NCBI RefSeq assembly: GCF_017115105.1
Contig: NZ_JABXKH010000157.1
Location: 1 to 64,000, forward strand
Source: Nostoc sp. NMS2
Lineage (GTDB): Bacteria > Cyanobacteriota > Cyanobacteriia > Cyanobacteriales > Nostocaceae
Direction of reading: 5' to 3'
DNA: 64,000 nucleotides
Position 1 is the stretch's first letter, and every line of letters begins with the position of its first letter. Below are positions 53,222 through 62,109 of the stretch, one piece after another. The notes under the pieces were generated by a model. The model did no database searches. It was given only the letters and a program-made list of their open reading frames with translations, and was not told where the DNA came from. The translations under genes were made by a program, and so were the position numbers.

Positions 53222-55774
53222 TCACAACCAGTTACCAACCAAAACGAAGGCAGACCAAAAGAAAGGATCGTGGAAATCAGTTTGGCGGATTAAGTTGATT
53301 TGGGCTTGTCGCAGTGCTTCGGCTTTAGTGATTTTGGGCTGTCGCAATTGCTCATAAAAGCGCGTCATCAGCATCTCGGCAGCTTTATCTTTGACGGGCC
53401 AGAGAGTGGCAATGGTTGAGCGGGCACCAGATTTGACAGCCAAGCCTGCTAGTCCAAGAACAGCGCGATCGTCACCTGCTGCTGTATCACAGGCACTCAG
53501 TACTAGCAACTCAATTGCTTTCGATGACTCGCTACCCCGATTTTTGAGGAGTTCTGACAATTCCTTAACGTTGACTTCTCCATCCCAAGTCAGTAGGAAG
53601 GTATCTTCAAGGCGGGAGCTAAACTGTCCGTGGGTCGCCAGATGGACAATATCGGCGTTACTAGATTTGACGCGACTGGCAAGGGCTTGACTAGTGAATT
53701 GCTGGTTGAGCAACATCGAAGATCGAACTGCCTTCGAGATTTGCTTAACTTCTAATTCTACGGCAGGCAAAGCACTAAAGCCATTACGAGATTGGCTGAT
53801 ACCGCCGACGATCGCATTAATGTGATTTTGTTGGAGCGATCGCGCACTCATCAATTGCATTCCTGGTGAGAGAGCAACAGCATACTTTTCGATCAGATAT
53901 TGCTTACCGTCATACAAAGCTGCTATGGGAATATTACGTAATCGACCATCCAAAACGAATACTAGCGTTTGGGTATCTTTCAAAGCTTGATCCATTTCGG
54001 CAGGACGAATTAACCAACTATATATTTCTTGGGACAAGCGATCGCGCTCTTGGGAATCGGAGACAGGATTGAAGCCAACTAATAATTTTTCTAGAGTTTG
54101 TTCGATGTCGGCTTGAGATTTTTTTGTCACATAGTAACGCAACGGTTGTCCAGTTTTAGAAAGGATTACTGCTAGGCGATCTGGCAAGATAATCGGATAA
54201 ACAACAGTTGCATTGGGGTCAATTTGGTCAATCTGCTGAGATGTATCTAAACAAGCTTCCCGGAAAAAGTTATCGAGTTCTGCAACTTGGAGTGCTTCAA
54301 TCAAGTCACGAGCTTCCATCAGTTCTGCTTGACTGGGTTGCTGATCTAGGAGCAAACCTACAAGTTCTCGGTAAACAGGCTCCACACTTTCACGGAAAGA
54401 GAACTGAACATCGGGGTTGACTGAAACTAAATCTCCCCTGATTGACTTTAAAGCTTTGACCGCTTCAGTATAAGCAGTAATTGCTTCTGGGCGATCGCCC
54501 TGTTCCTTATACAACTGTCCCACCTGCCAAGCCGATTGAGCAATGATATCCTCAGCTTGGAGTTGACGCGCAATGTTGAGGGATTTCTTAGTTAACTCCT
54601 GTGCTTGTGATAACTGCTGTGTCCGACGATAGAGTTTTCCCCACTGATGCAGTGCGTAAGCTTCTGCTTGAGCATCTTGGATCTGCTGTGCAGACTTGAC
54701 TGTGACTGCCATGAGTTGCGCCAGGTCTTTCAGTGGTATGATTTGGCTAGAATTTGACTGCCGATTCAGTGAGGCAACAAAATTAATTGCTGCGTAGAGA
54801 GAGGTATGACTGGGGGGCAGTTCTGCAAGTTGTTGTAGTAGTTGAGGTGCGAGTGGGGTAGCCAATTCCGGCTTGTCATAGTCGAGGAAAAGTTTGAAAC
54901 GTCCTAAACGTGCCTGTAAGCGATCGCCTGGATTTGTACCTACCTGTTCTGCTTGTTCAAAGTAATCTAATGCCGCCTTTGGATCTTGTAAGTCTACGGC
55001 AGTTTTTCCTAAGCTTAGTAGGATGGAACTCAACTGAGGTGTAGTTTCAATTTTACGAGCGATCGCTAAGCTTTGCTCTAACACCTGTTGGCTCTTGCCA
55101 GAGTCGCCAATCATCAACAGGGCTAAACCAAACGATTGTAGCCCATTAACTTTAATTTCCGAATCTGGCATTGCTCCTAGCTTTTGATTTAGCTCATCCA
55201 ACTGCTGTTTAGAACGGCGATAAAATCCCAAACTTTGTAAAGCTTGTGCCTGGTTAATTTGACTACCCAAGCTGCCCATTGTATCGCCTGCTTGTTCATA
55301 ATATTTTTGAGCTTGTTGCCAACTTTCGAGAGCAGTTTCGGCTTTGCCATTGTGCAATTGCAAATTTGCTTTGGTATTAAGTGCCTGTGCCCAGAGAATC
55401 GCATCAGCAGAAGGAATAGAGGTTTGTAACAGTTTTAAGCTTTGCTCAATAGACTCTTCGGCTGCTTTCCATTGGTTAAGTTCCTGTTGTGCGAGTGAAA
55501 GGTAACTTAAGCTTAGGGCTTCGTTAAGGCGATCGCCTTGAGTATGGTAGTCTTGTGCTGCCGTTTGCCAAATCATCACGGCTTCTGCAAAGCGTCCTGA
55601 ACGGTAGAGGTTTCGTCCCTGTTCTATCTGGTTAGTGGATGCTGGGGCATTCAGAGTAGATTTTGCTGATACTTGCACAGATGCTTTAGCAGGAGTAATA
55701 GTCACTGCCAAACACAAGCTCAAAATACTCAGACCAATATATAGCCAACGACGTTCTTTGATTGGGAAAGCCAT
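53222..55774 (-). CDS. TPR-CHAT protease-like protein
   Basis: An 850-residue protein with an N-terminal membrane or signal segment (LYIGLSILSLCLAVTITPAKA), about ten TPR repeats (residues 45-450) and a C-terminal CHAT domain. The CHAT catalytic dyad is visible as His in IVHLATHGQFSS and Cys in LVLSACDTAAGD. GLAGLAVKSGARSTIATLWPVKD is also canonical. CHAT domains are caspase-like cysteine peptidases used in secretion-associated and defence settings. Here the gene is upstream of DUF928 and the CHASE2 kinase on the same strand, a repeated association. Substrate unknown. Confidence 0.93.
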   Translation of the reverse strand: MAFPIKERRWLYIGLSILSLCLAVTITPAKASVQVSAKSTLNAPASTNQIEQGRNLYRSGRFAEAVMIWQTAAQDYHTQGDRLNEALSLSYLSLAQQELNQWKAAEESIEQSLKLLQTSIPSADAILWAQALNTKANLQLHNGKAETALESWQQAQKYYEQAGDTMGSLGSQINQAQALQSLGFYRRSKQQLDELNQKLGAMPDSEIKVNGLQSFGLALLMIGDSGKSQQVLEQSLAIARKIETTPQLSSILLSLGKTAVDLQDPKAALDYFEQAEQVGTNPGDRLQARLGRFKLFLDYDKPELATPLAPQLLQQLAELPPSHTSLYAAINFVASLNRQSNSSQIIPLKDLAQLMAVTVKSAQQIQDAQAEAYALHQWGKLYRRTQQLSQAQELTKKSLNIARQLQAEDIIAQSAWQVGQLYKEQGDRPEAITAYTEAVKALKSIRGDLVSVNPDVQFSFRESVEPVYRELVGLLLDQQPSQAELMEARDLIEALQVAELDNFFREACLDTSQQIDQIDPNATVVYPIILPDRLAVILSKTGQPLRYYVTKKSQADIEQTLEKLLVGFNPVSDSQERDRLSQEIYSWLIRPAEMDQALKDTQTLVFVLDGRLRNIPIAALYDGKQYLIEKYAVALSPGMQLMSARSLQQNHINAIVGGISQSRNGFSALPAVELEVKQISKAVRSSMLLNQQFTSQALASRVKSSNADIVHLATHGQFSSRLEDTFLLTWDGEVNVKELSELLKNRGSESSKAIELLVLSACDTAAGDDRAVLGLAGLAVKSGARSTIATLWPVKDKAAEMLMTRFYEQLRQPKITKAEALRQAQINLIRQTDFHDPFFWSAFVLVGNWL

Positions 55775-56292
55775 AAATAATTACTAATACCTTAAAGGAG
55801 AGTCACAGCACTCACTTAAATATTGCCCAACTAGTCATGCAATCTATCAGTTCCAGCTTTCACCGAGCGTTATTTGTTGAGCGATCGTATAAAACTTAAA
55901 TACTGTACTGAATTTCTGTGTTTTCGTCTGATGTCGAAATCTTCGACCAATCTTATTTTGCGATCGCTAGCGAAGAACTGGCAGCCACGCGAATTCAACG
56001 AATCCGTAATCCGTTTAATCGCCCGGCATCCCGTACTTCCAAATAATCACGATGTGGACATCCCAAATCTTCACTGCTCCAAATTGCATTCATTCTTACG
56101 ACAGATATATTGTTAGTGTGAGTATGCCTTTCAACATAGTCATAATCTCAGCAATTAGATGCTTGGAAAGAGATTTGCTTAGATGTTTTAATATCATTAA
56201 GGAATTTACAACTAAATGTAAGCCTATTCTCAATAGACCATCCAATAGTTTCTGTAAGTTAATCATTTATAGCAAGGTAGCAATTTCAAATA
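55775..56292. other. divergent intergenic region, no gene seen
   Basis: About 520 bases between the CHAT gene and the small membrane-protein gene. Several short overlapping frames exist, none with family-like sequence. Degraded coding sequence cannot be excluded around 55920-56060, where composition is richer in GC. Confidence 0.4.
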
Positions 56293-56571
56293 ATGGAAAA
56301 TACATTAGTTGATAAAACTTTCCGTGACAGCGATGGCAAAATTGTCTTAGCTCAGATGCCAAACCTACCACTGATTGTTTGGATAGTAACCAGTCTACTC
56401 ACTCTAATTTTTACTAGTGGTAAAATCAATACAGTTTTAGATGTACTAGCAAATGGCTCATTGTTTACTTGGGCGTGGCTAGAATTATTTCAAGGCGTTA
56501 ATTATTTTCGTAGAGCGCTAGGTCTTGCTGTATTGATTGGTATTATTGCATCAAAAATTCAGTATTCATAA
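56293..56571 (+). CDS. conserved-looking small membrane protein, 92 aa
   Basis: The sequence has a polar N-terminus (MENTLVDKTFRDSDGKIVLA) and two or three membrane helices (LPLIVWIVTSLLTLIFTSG, LFTWAWLELFQGVNYFRRAL, LGLAVLIGIIASKI). Its balanced composition and clear helix layout argue for a real protein. I do not recognise a named family. It stands alone upstream of a MITE. Confidence 0.7.
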   Translation: MENTLVDKTFRDSDGKIVLAQMPNLPLIVWIVTSLLTLIFTSGKINTVLDVLANGSLFTWAWLELFQGVNYFRRALGLAVLIGIIASKIQYS

Positions 56572-56585
56572 CGGACTCAGTAATT

Positions 56586-56664
56586 TAGGACTTACGCAAA
56601 AATTGCCAAAAAGCTTAATTTATTGCAGAGAAGAGAAGAATTTGTGGAGTGTGCGTAAGTCCTA
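56586..56664. mobile_element. short MITE with TAGGACTTACGCA ends
   Basis: TAGGACTTACGCA at 56586-56598 and TGCGTAAGTCCTA at 56652-56664 are exact inverse complements around 53 bases of purine-rich sequence. The end sequence is of the kind seen at insertion sequence termini in Nostoc. Non-coding. Confidence 0.7.
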
Positions 56665-56724
56665 TAATTAAGCAAATCCTATTTATACATTTTCATAGAC
56701 TGTGGCTCTAGTCTATATAGGTTT

Positions 56725-56751
56725 GTTGGGTTTCACTTCGTTCAACCCAAC
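56725..56751. repeat. GTTGGGTT palindrome
   Basis: GTTGGGTT and AACCCAAC pair around TCACTTCGTTC. A common dispersed hairpin of Nostoc genomes, lying in the ndhD leader region. The remainder of 56572-57106 is AT-rich and probably contains the ndhD promoter. Confidence 0.6.
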
Positions 56752-57106
56752 CTACGATTATCGGCGTTGCTGAATTAAGGGATGAACAACTTATCCAAAG
56801 TTTCGCAGCATGGAATTATAGCTGCGTTAATATTTTATGTCAACTGACAATAAACTTCACTAGAAAATGTAACTGTATTGTAACGGTGGCTTTATTTGAC
56901 GTTGCAAAAGTTTACATCTAGAATAGAAAGCGGCAAAATACGATAAGTATTTATTCTTATTATCCTGATAATTTGACATTCAATGAGTATATATTCTTGT
57001 AAATAGTTAAGATTCCATCTTCTAGAGTTCAAGACAGTTTACAAAAGTATATATTCCTTAATATAATGAAATCAAAAGTGAGAAGGCAAATTGATTGTCA
57101 GAAGTG

Positions 57107-58732
57107 ATGAATGCTATTGAATTTCCCTGGCTAACAGCCATAATCCTCTTACCCTTGGTGGCTGCCTTAGCCATCCCCCTGATCCCAGACAAAGAAGGTA
57201 GAACTGTGCGGTGGTATGGTCTGGGAGTTGCGATCGCTGACTTTGCACTGATGATTTATGCTTTTTGGTATAAGTACGACTTTCAGAGTTCAACACTGCA
57301 ACTTGTAGAAAACTATCCTTGGATACCGCAGTTAGGTTTGCATTGGGCTGTGGGGGTTGATGGTTTATCGATGCCCTTACTGCTTCTAACAGGCTTAATA
57401 AATACCCTCGCAATCTTCGCGGCTTGGAAAGTTACCACCAAGCCGCGATTATTTTATGGTTTGATGTTAGCGATGTATAGCGCCCAACTTGGCGTATTCG
57501 TCGCTCAGGATTTGCTATTGTTCTTCCTAATGTGGGAAATCGAGTTAGTGCCGGTTTACCTGCTGATTTCCATCTGGGGAGGACAAAACCGCCGTTATGC
57601 GGCTACCAAATTCATTCTTTACACCGCCGCCGCATCAATATTTATCTTGATTGCCGGTTTTGCACTTGTCTTCTCTGGAGATACCATCACCTTCGACATG
57701 GCGACTCTGGGAATGAAAGAATACCCCAAAACCTTGGAATTGTTGGTTTATGCAGGTTTCTTGATTGCCTTCGGTGTGAAGTTACCAATTTTCCCCTTAC
57801 ACACTTGGCTACCTGATGCCCACGGTGAAGCATCAGCACCCGGTTCGATGATTTTGGCTGGTGTGTTGTTAAAAATGGGCGGTTATGCTCTCATCCGCTT
57901 CAACGTGGAAATGTTGCCCAATGCCCATGTGACTTTTGCCCCAGTACTGGCAATTTTGGGTGTAGTTAACATTGTCTACGGTGCTTGCTGTGCCTTTGCT
58001 CAAACCAATCTCAAACGGCGTTTGGCTTACTCTTCAATTGCCCACATGGGATTTGTGCTGATTGGAATTGCCTCCTACACAGAACTGGGTATAAGCGGGG
58101 CAGTGCTACAGATGGTTTCCCACGGCTTGATTGCTGCTAGCTTATTCTTCCTGTCTGGCGTGACTTACGATCGCACCCACACCTTGATGATGGATAAAAT
58201 GGGTGGTATGGCCAAGGTAATGCCTAAAACCTTTGCTCTGTTTACTATTGGTTCAATGGCATCTCTCGCCTTACCCGGAATGAGTGGTTTTGTGGGTGAG
58301 TTGATGGTATTTCTCGGTATCGCCACTAGTGATGTTTACAGTTCTAGCTTTAAAGTTGTAGTTGTGCTGCTGTCAGCAGTTGGTGTGATTTTGACACCGA
58401 TTTATTTACTATCGATGCTGCGTCAAGTATTTTACGGCGACCAAAGTCAAGAGTTGCACTTGGATGCTGTAATATCTGATGTCAAACCCCGCGAAATATT
58501 TATTACCGCTTGTTTGCTGCTGCCAATCATCGGAATTGGTTTCTATCCTAAATTGGCAACGCAGACTTATGATGTGAAGGCAGTGGAATTAGCCGCCCAT
58601 GCTCGTCAAGTTTTACCAATTGTTGCTCATCAGCAACCATCAAGTTTGTACTCGCGGATTTTCTCTGCACCAACATTGGCTAATTCTCAAGTTGAAAGAT
58701 TAACATTTCTGAATAGATTAACTTCCCATTAA
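57107..58732 (+). CDS. ndhD: NAD(P)H-quinone oxidoreductase subunit 4
   Basis: NdhD is a proton-pumping, antiporter-like membrane subunit of cyanobacterial NDH-1. The 541-residue protein has fourteen or so helices and the signatures WAVGVDGLSMPLLL, FFLMWEIELVPVYLL with the buried Glu, GVKLPIFPLHTWLPDAHGEA with the Lys of the proton channel, and KRRLAYSSIAHMGF. It serves respiration and photosystem I cyclic electron flow; with ndhF-type partners some paralogues serve CO2 uptake. Length and sequence look like the NdhD1/D2 respiratory form. I chose the ATG of MNAIEFPW because homologues begin there, though AGAAGG better fits a TTG twelve bases earlier. Confidence 0.95.
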   Translation: MNAIEFPWLTAIILLPLVAALAIPLIPDKEGRTVRWYGLGVAIADFALMIYAFWYKYDFQSSTLQLVENYPWIPQLGLHWAVGVDGLSMPLLLLTGLINTLAIFAAWKVTTKPRLFYGLMLAMYSAQLGVFVAQDLLLFFLMWEIELVPVYLLISIWGGQNRRYAATKFILYTAAASIFILIAGFALVFSGDTITFDMATLGMKEYPKTLELLVYAGFLIAFGVKLPIFPLHTWLPDAHGEASAPGSMILAGVLLKMGGYALIRFNVEMLPNAHVTFAPVLAILGVVNIVYGACCAFAQTNLKRRLAYSSIAHMGFVLIGIASYTELGISGAVLQMVSHGLIAASLFFLSGVTYDRTHTLMMDKMGGMAKVMPKTFALFTIGSMASLALPGMSGFVGELMVFLGIATSDVYSSSFKVVVVLLSAVGVILTPIYLLSMLRQVFYGDQSQELHLDAVISDVKPREIFITACLLLPIIGIGFYPKLATQTYDVKAVELAAHARQVLPIVAHQQPSSLYSRIFSAPTLANSQVERLTFLNRLTSH

Positions 58733-58813
58733 GGGGCTGCAAGTAAATTCTAAATATTAAGGGAATAAAGGGGTGGTTTTGTAACCACCCCTAAAATTTT
58801 GGCATTTCTGAAT

Positions 58814-59058
58814 CCATACGTAGGGGCAATTCATAAATCATTGGTGTCAACTTAAGGGAAAATCTGCTTTGTTTCAAGGTTTTGCCCTCATCCCCTAACC
58901 CCTTCTCCCAACTTGGGAGAAGGGGAACTGGAGAATTTGCTCCCCTCTCCCAATTTTGGGAGAGGGGTTGGGGGTGAGGGCACAATCTCGAAAGCTTGCC
59001 AATCCTAGCTTCTACGTTAAGTTGACACCTATGTTCATAAATTGCCCCTACTGTATGG
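58814..59058. mobile_element. 245-base MITE with long imperfect inverted ends
   Basis: The left end CCATACGTAGGGGCAATTC continues through GGTGTCAACTTAAG. The right end is its inverse: TTAAGTTGACACC, then AATTGCCCCTACTGTATGG. Between them are two smaller palindromes (cttctcccaacttgggagaag and cctctcccaattttgggagagg). It separates ndhD from the convergent cyanovirin gene and may also terminate both transcripts. Confidence 0.7.
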
Positions 59059-59065
59059 TTAAAAA

Positions 59066-59452
59066 CTATTCAAACTTGAGAGTTCCGTCAATATTGGTAA
59101 TGTGTTCATTAAGATCAATGTATGTTCCTAAATATGTCTGTCCGTCGGCTCTCTCACATTCAGCACGGAGTCTGCTAGCACCAGCTAAACCAACATTCTC
59201 ACAAGTCTGAGCAAATTGCTCTCCATCCCAGCTTAAGGTTCCATCAAGATTGGCGATATATGGATTTAAGTTAATGGAAGTTGTAGAAGGAGTATATCCA
59301 TCGGCTTTTTCGCAAGTAGCTGTTAGGGTTGAGCCATTAACACTAATATTTTCACAAGTCTGAGAAAATTGACCTGTTGCCCAAGCATTATTGATGACTA
59401 AATTAAAGCTCAGAAAGATAGCACAAAAAAAAGCTGCAAAAATTTTCAGCAT
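59066..59452 (-). CDS. cyanovirin-N homologue (CVNH lectin), exported
   Basis: The 128-residue product starts with a signal peptide (MLKIFAAFFCAIFLSFNLVI to about AWA). The mature part has two tandem CVNH repeats: GQFSQTCENISVNGSTLTAT ... INLNPYIANLDGTLSW, then EQFAQTCENVGLAGASRLRA ... IDLNEHITNIDGTLKFE. The four cysteines that form the two disulfides of cyanovirin-N are kept. Cyanovirin-N binds high-mannose glycans. Unlike the archetype, which is known as a mature protein, the signal peptide here predicts export. It is convergent to ndhD across a MITE. Start at the second ATG, which opens the signal peptide. Confidence 0.93.
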   Translation of the reverse strand: MLKIFAAFFCAIFLSFNLVINNAWATGQFSQTCENISVNGSTLTATCEKADGYTPSTTSINLNPYIANLDGTLSWDGEQFAQTCENVGLAGASRLRAECERADGQTYLGTYIDLNEHITNIDGTLKFE

Positions 59453-59601
59453 TAGTTCTCTGTCCTCAAGTAGATAATTGGTTAAACTAACCAAGATAAC
59501 ATTTTATACTTTCGTATTTTTATCTACTTAAATTTAATAGTTTTTAACTATACCTGATAGAGATGCTTTTTCTACGAGACACTACGCAAAGAGTAATTTT
59601 C

Positions 59602-60156
59602 CTATTTAGCATATAGCCACCAACTAAACAAACGGCTGACTCTGGGCATGACAACATAGGTCAAAAGTACAACCATAATAATGGTAACGATCAGCGAAAC
59701 AATCAAAGGTGGTAAACCGCGAAGCAGAGGGACTAGAAACTTACTCAAAATATTAATCAACACAAATACAACAGCCCAAGTCAGCAAGGCTGTTTTATAA
59801 CGTGGTGGAGTTTTCAGTGGTTGACCAGGAAGAGAAAACCAAGCTTCTAATCCACTGATTTGTTGAACGTAAGGGTCAGATTCAACCAAATGCTTACCTT
59901 GATTGAGCCAGTATTCGCGATCGCGCGATGTCATCCACACCTTTAAATTTTCATAACCGTCAAACCGGAAGATGATCACATATTCATTTCGCACGCCCAG
60001 TTGAGGGCGAATCACATTTGTTCCTAAATGCCCTACATAGGTTCTGGAAACACTGGTAATATCTTTTAACCAAGTCTCGTAAGCGCTTTCACATCCTGGT
60101 TTGACAACTTGTGTAATGACCACGGTTACAAATTGATCGTCCTGTTCCATCTCCAT
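59602..60156 (-). CDS. antibiotic biosynthesis monooxygenase (ABM) domain membrane protein
   Basis: Residues 1-100 form a dimeric alpha/beta-barrel ABM domain (VTVVITQVVKPGCESAYETW, EYVIIFRFDGYENLKVWM, REYWLNQG). Residues 120-180 contain two membrane helices (LLTWAVVFVLINILSKFLVPLL and LIVSLIVTIIMVVLLTYVVM). This fused type is widespread, and its reaction is unknown; ABM domains act on quinone-like compounds without cofactors, or degrade haem in related families. It is the last gene of a same-strand group of four metabolic genes, with a 151-base gap. Confidence 0.88.
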   Translation of the reverse strand: MEMEQDDQFVTVVITQVVKPGCESAYETWLKDITSVSRTYVGHLGTNVIRPQLGVRNEYVIIFRFDGYENLKVWMTSRDREYWLNQGKHLVESDPYVQQISGLEAWFSLPGQPLKTPPRYKTALLTWAVVFVLINILSKFLVPLLRGLPPLIVSLIVTIIMVVLLTYVVMPRVSRLFSWWLYAK

Positions 60157-60307
60157 TAGTTATGCCAATCAATTTTGGATTTTAGATTTTTTCACGTAGC
60201 TTGATTTTCGCAGAGCGAGTATCAATTTGCTTGCTGTGAAACATTTTTAAATTTTGGACTTCGGCGTGAGCGCTCAGTCGAAAGCTTTTCAATTCAAAAT
60301 CCAAAAT

Positions 60308-61255
60308 TTAAAATCTAAAATTCGGATATCCAGCTTTTCCAACCTCAAGCCGAACAACGTTAGCAGGAACGACACCTGTAGGCGGAGGTAAAAACATTCC
60401 ACCATTAGTCACAACATAAATCGCGGTGCGTTCGTCGAAGACGTTGCCAAAGGCATCGCCATCAGTTTGACCAAAAGCCACGGCTGTGCTACCAATTACA
60501 CCTTCTTCAGCTTGAGCAATGATAGTTGTGCTACCATCGGGCGCAATTCGTACCACACTGTTGTAAATGTGCGTTGCTCCATAAAGGTTGCCTTCTACAT
60601 CAAATGCAAAGTCATCAATATTGGTCTGCTCAACAAAAATTTCCGGCTCACCTGGTTTATTAGTGCTATCAACGGGAATCCGCAAGAGCAACATTTTTTC
60701 CGTATTTGAAACGTAGAGGAAATCACCAAAACGCTTTAAACCATTTGCAGCCGGAGTAACATTATCCGAACTGCTACGAGCAAGCATTGGATGTTCTAGC
60801 CAAATTGACCCGCAGCCTTGAGCGATATCAATTAGCCAAATTGCACCACGATAAGAATCTGCTGTCAAATACTCAGTGCCAGAAAGTAGAGTGATCCCAT
60901 TAAGAAATATAGCATCTGGCAGTGTCAGCAAGGTTTCCACCGTGCCATCATTTTTAACTAGAGAAACCACAGGTATAGAATCAGCATTCCAGCCTGTTGT
61001 CACCAGATCGCCATTGGCAGTAAAAGCAAGACCACTGACTTTGCCTTGAACAGTGGCATGAATTTGCTGATTGCCATCTGCGGTAATGCGAACAATCTCG
61101 CCAACTTCGTGATTACTTACAAATATTGTGCCATCTGGTGCGATCGCTAGATTTTCCAAAAAAGTATTGACCGGGAACGAGGTAATAATTTTAGCAGGTG
61201 CTAATTCAATCGGCTTATCTGCGTAAATAGACGGTAAACCTGCGGAATTTCCCAT
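60308..61255 (-). CDS. SMP-30/NHL-type beta-propeller protein
   Basis: The 315-residue chain shows repeated blade motifs such as NLAIAPDGTIFVSNHEVGEI, GLAFTANGDLVTTGW and DFAFDVEGNLYGATH, as in SMP-30/gluconolactonase-like or NHL proteins. The repeats suggest a six-bladed propeller. There is no signal peptide, so it is cytoplasmic. Lactonase activity is possible, but the metal-binding residues could not be placed with certainty. It is six bases downstream of a short-chain dehydrogenase gene, so the two probably form an operon. Confidence 0.8.
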   Translation of the reverse strand: MGNSAGLPSIYADKPIELAPAKIITSFPVNTFLENLAIAPDGTIFVSNHEVGEIVRITADGNQQIHATVQGKVSGLAFTANGDLVTTGWNADSIPVVSLVKNDGTVETLLTLPDAIFLNGITLLSGTEYLTADSYRGAIWLIDIAQGCGSIWLEHPMLARSSSDNVTPAANGLKRFGDFLYVSNTEKMLLLRIPVDSTNKPGEPEIFVEQTNIDDFAFDVEGNLYGATHIYNSVVRIAPDGSTTIIAQAEEGVIGSTAVAFGQTDGDAFGNVFDERTAIYVVTNGGMFLPPPTGVVPANVVRLEVGKAGYPNFRF

Positions 61256-61261
61256 ATTAAC

Positions 61262-62008
61262 CTACCATTGTAATTGAATAGGGCCACCAAACTTTCGCAT
61301 CTCTGCAAAAAATAGTCCTTGCGCTCCTCCATCTGGAAGCGTTGCCAAATAGACAGCAGTTTCGGCTCCTTCTTCCGCCGTGAACGGGGCATTATCTCCC
61401 CCCATGTCTGTCTTCATCCAACCTGGAGAATAGGCATTTACAAGAATATTAGTACCTTGGAGTTCCTTGGCAAGAATCACGGTTAATCCATTTACTCCTA
61501 CCTTCGAGAGTCGATAGGATGGCGCTAAAGGGTAGTAGTCAGTGGGAACTGATACCAAAGATGCCATTTCCGTTGAGATATTGACAATGCGACCGTAGTT
61601 TTGTTCTTTCATCAACGGAATTAATGCTTGAGAAATTCTGAGTACCGCTAGAACATTGGTTTCAAAGGTCGATCGCATCGTTTCCAGTTGCACAGTTAGT
61701 AAGCTGGATTCCTCCGGCTTAGTTGTGGGATTTACGCCTGCATTATTGACCAGAATATCTACCTTGCCATAAGTTTCACGTAGCCACTTAGTAAAGTGTT
61801 GCACACTTTCATCATTCGTGACATCCAGCGTGTGATAATCAACATCAAACCCTTTATTGGTAAGCTGCCCTTTAGCAGCAAGACCATCTGTTTCATTACG
61901 ACTCGTCAGAATTACGCGGTTGACAATTTGGGATAATTGACGGGAAATAGAATATCCTAGCCCTCGATTACTGCCTGTTACCACAGCAATCCTTTTTTTA
62001 GTCGTCAT
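61262..62008 (-). CDS. short-chain dehydrogenase/reductase (SDR)
   Basis: The 248-residue protein is a classical SDR: cofactor loop VVTGSNRGLGYSISRQL (TGxxxGxG), NNAGVNP (NNAG), a Ser in VNISTEMASL, and a YRLSK segment giving the catalytic Tyr and Lys. PGWMKTDMGG follows. NADPH is favoured by the Arg after the glycine loop (SRNETD). The substrate is unknown. The tight link to the SMP-30-like gene suggests a two-step conversion, perhaps of an aldehyde or lactone. Confidence 0.93.
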   Translation of the reverse strand: MTTKKRIAVVTGSNRGLGYSISRQLSQIVNRVILTSRNETDGLAAKGQLTNKGFDVDYHTLDVTNDESVQHFTKWLRETYGKVDILVNNAGVNPTTKPEESSLLTVQLETMRSTFETNVLAVLRISQALIPLMKEQNYGRIVNISTEMASLVSVPTDYYPLAPSYRLSKVGVNGLTVILAKELQGTNILVNAYSPGWMKTDMGGDNAPFTAEEGAETAVYLATLPDGGAQGLFFAEMRKFGGPIQLQW

Positions 62009-62109
62009 TTTTATGACCTTGAAACTGCTTTTGATTTTACTGTACTGAGATACGATAAATTAAGCAAGTTGATTGCAGCAATGTATTCAATCAATGAGAC
62101 TACTTAGGT

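Noticed and set aside
55874..56312. Two overlapping short frames left of the 92-aa membrane protein
   Set aside because: Composition is not protein-like and neither has a ribosome site.
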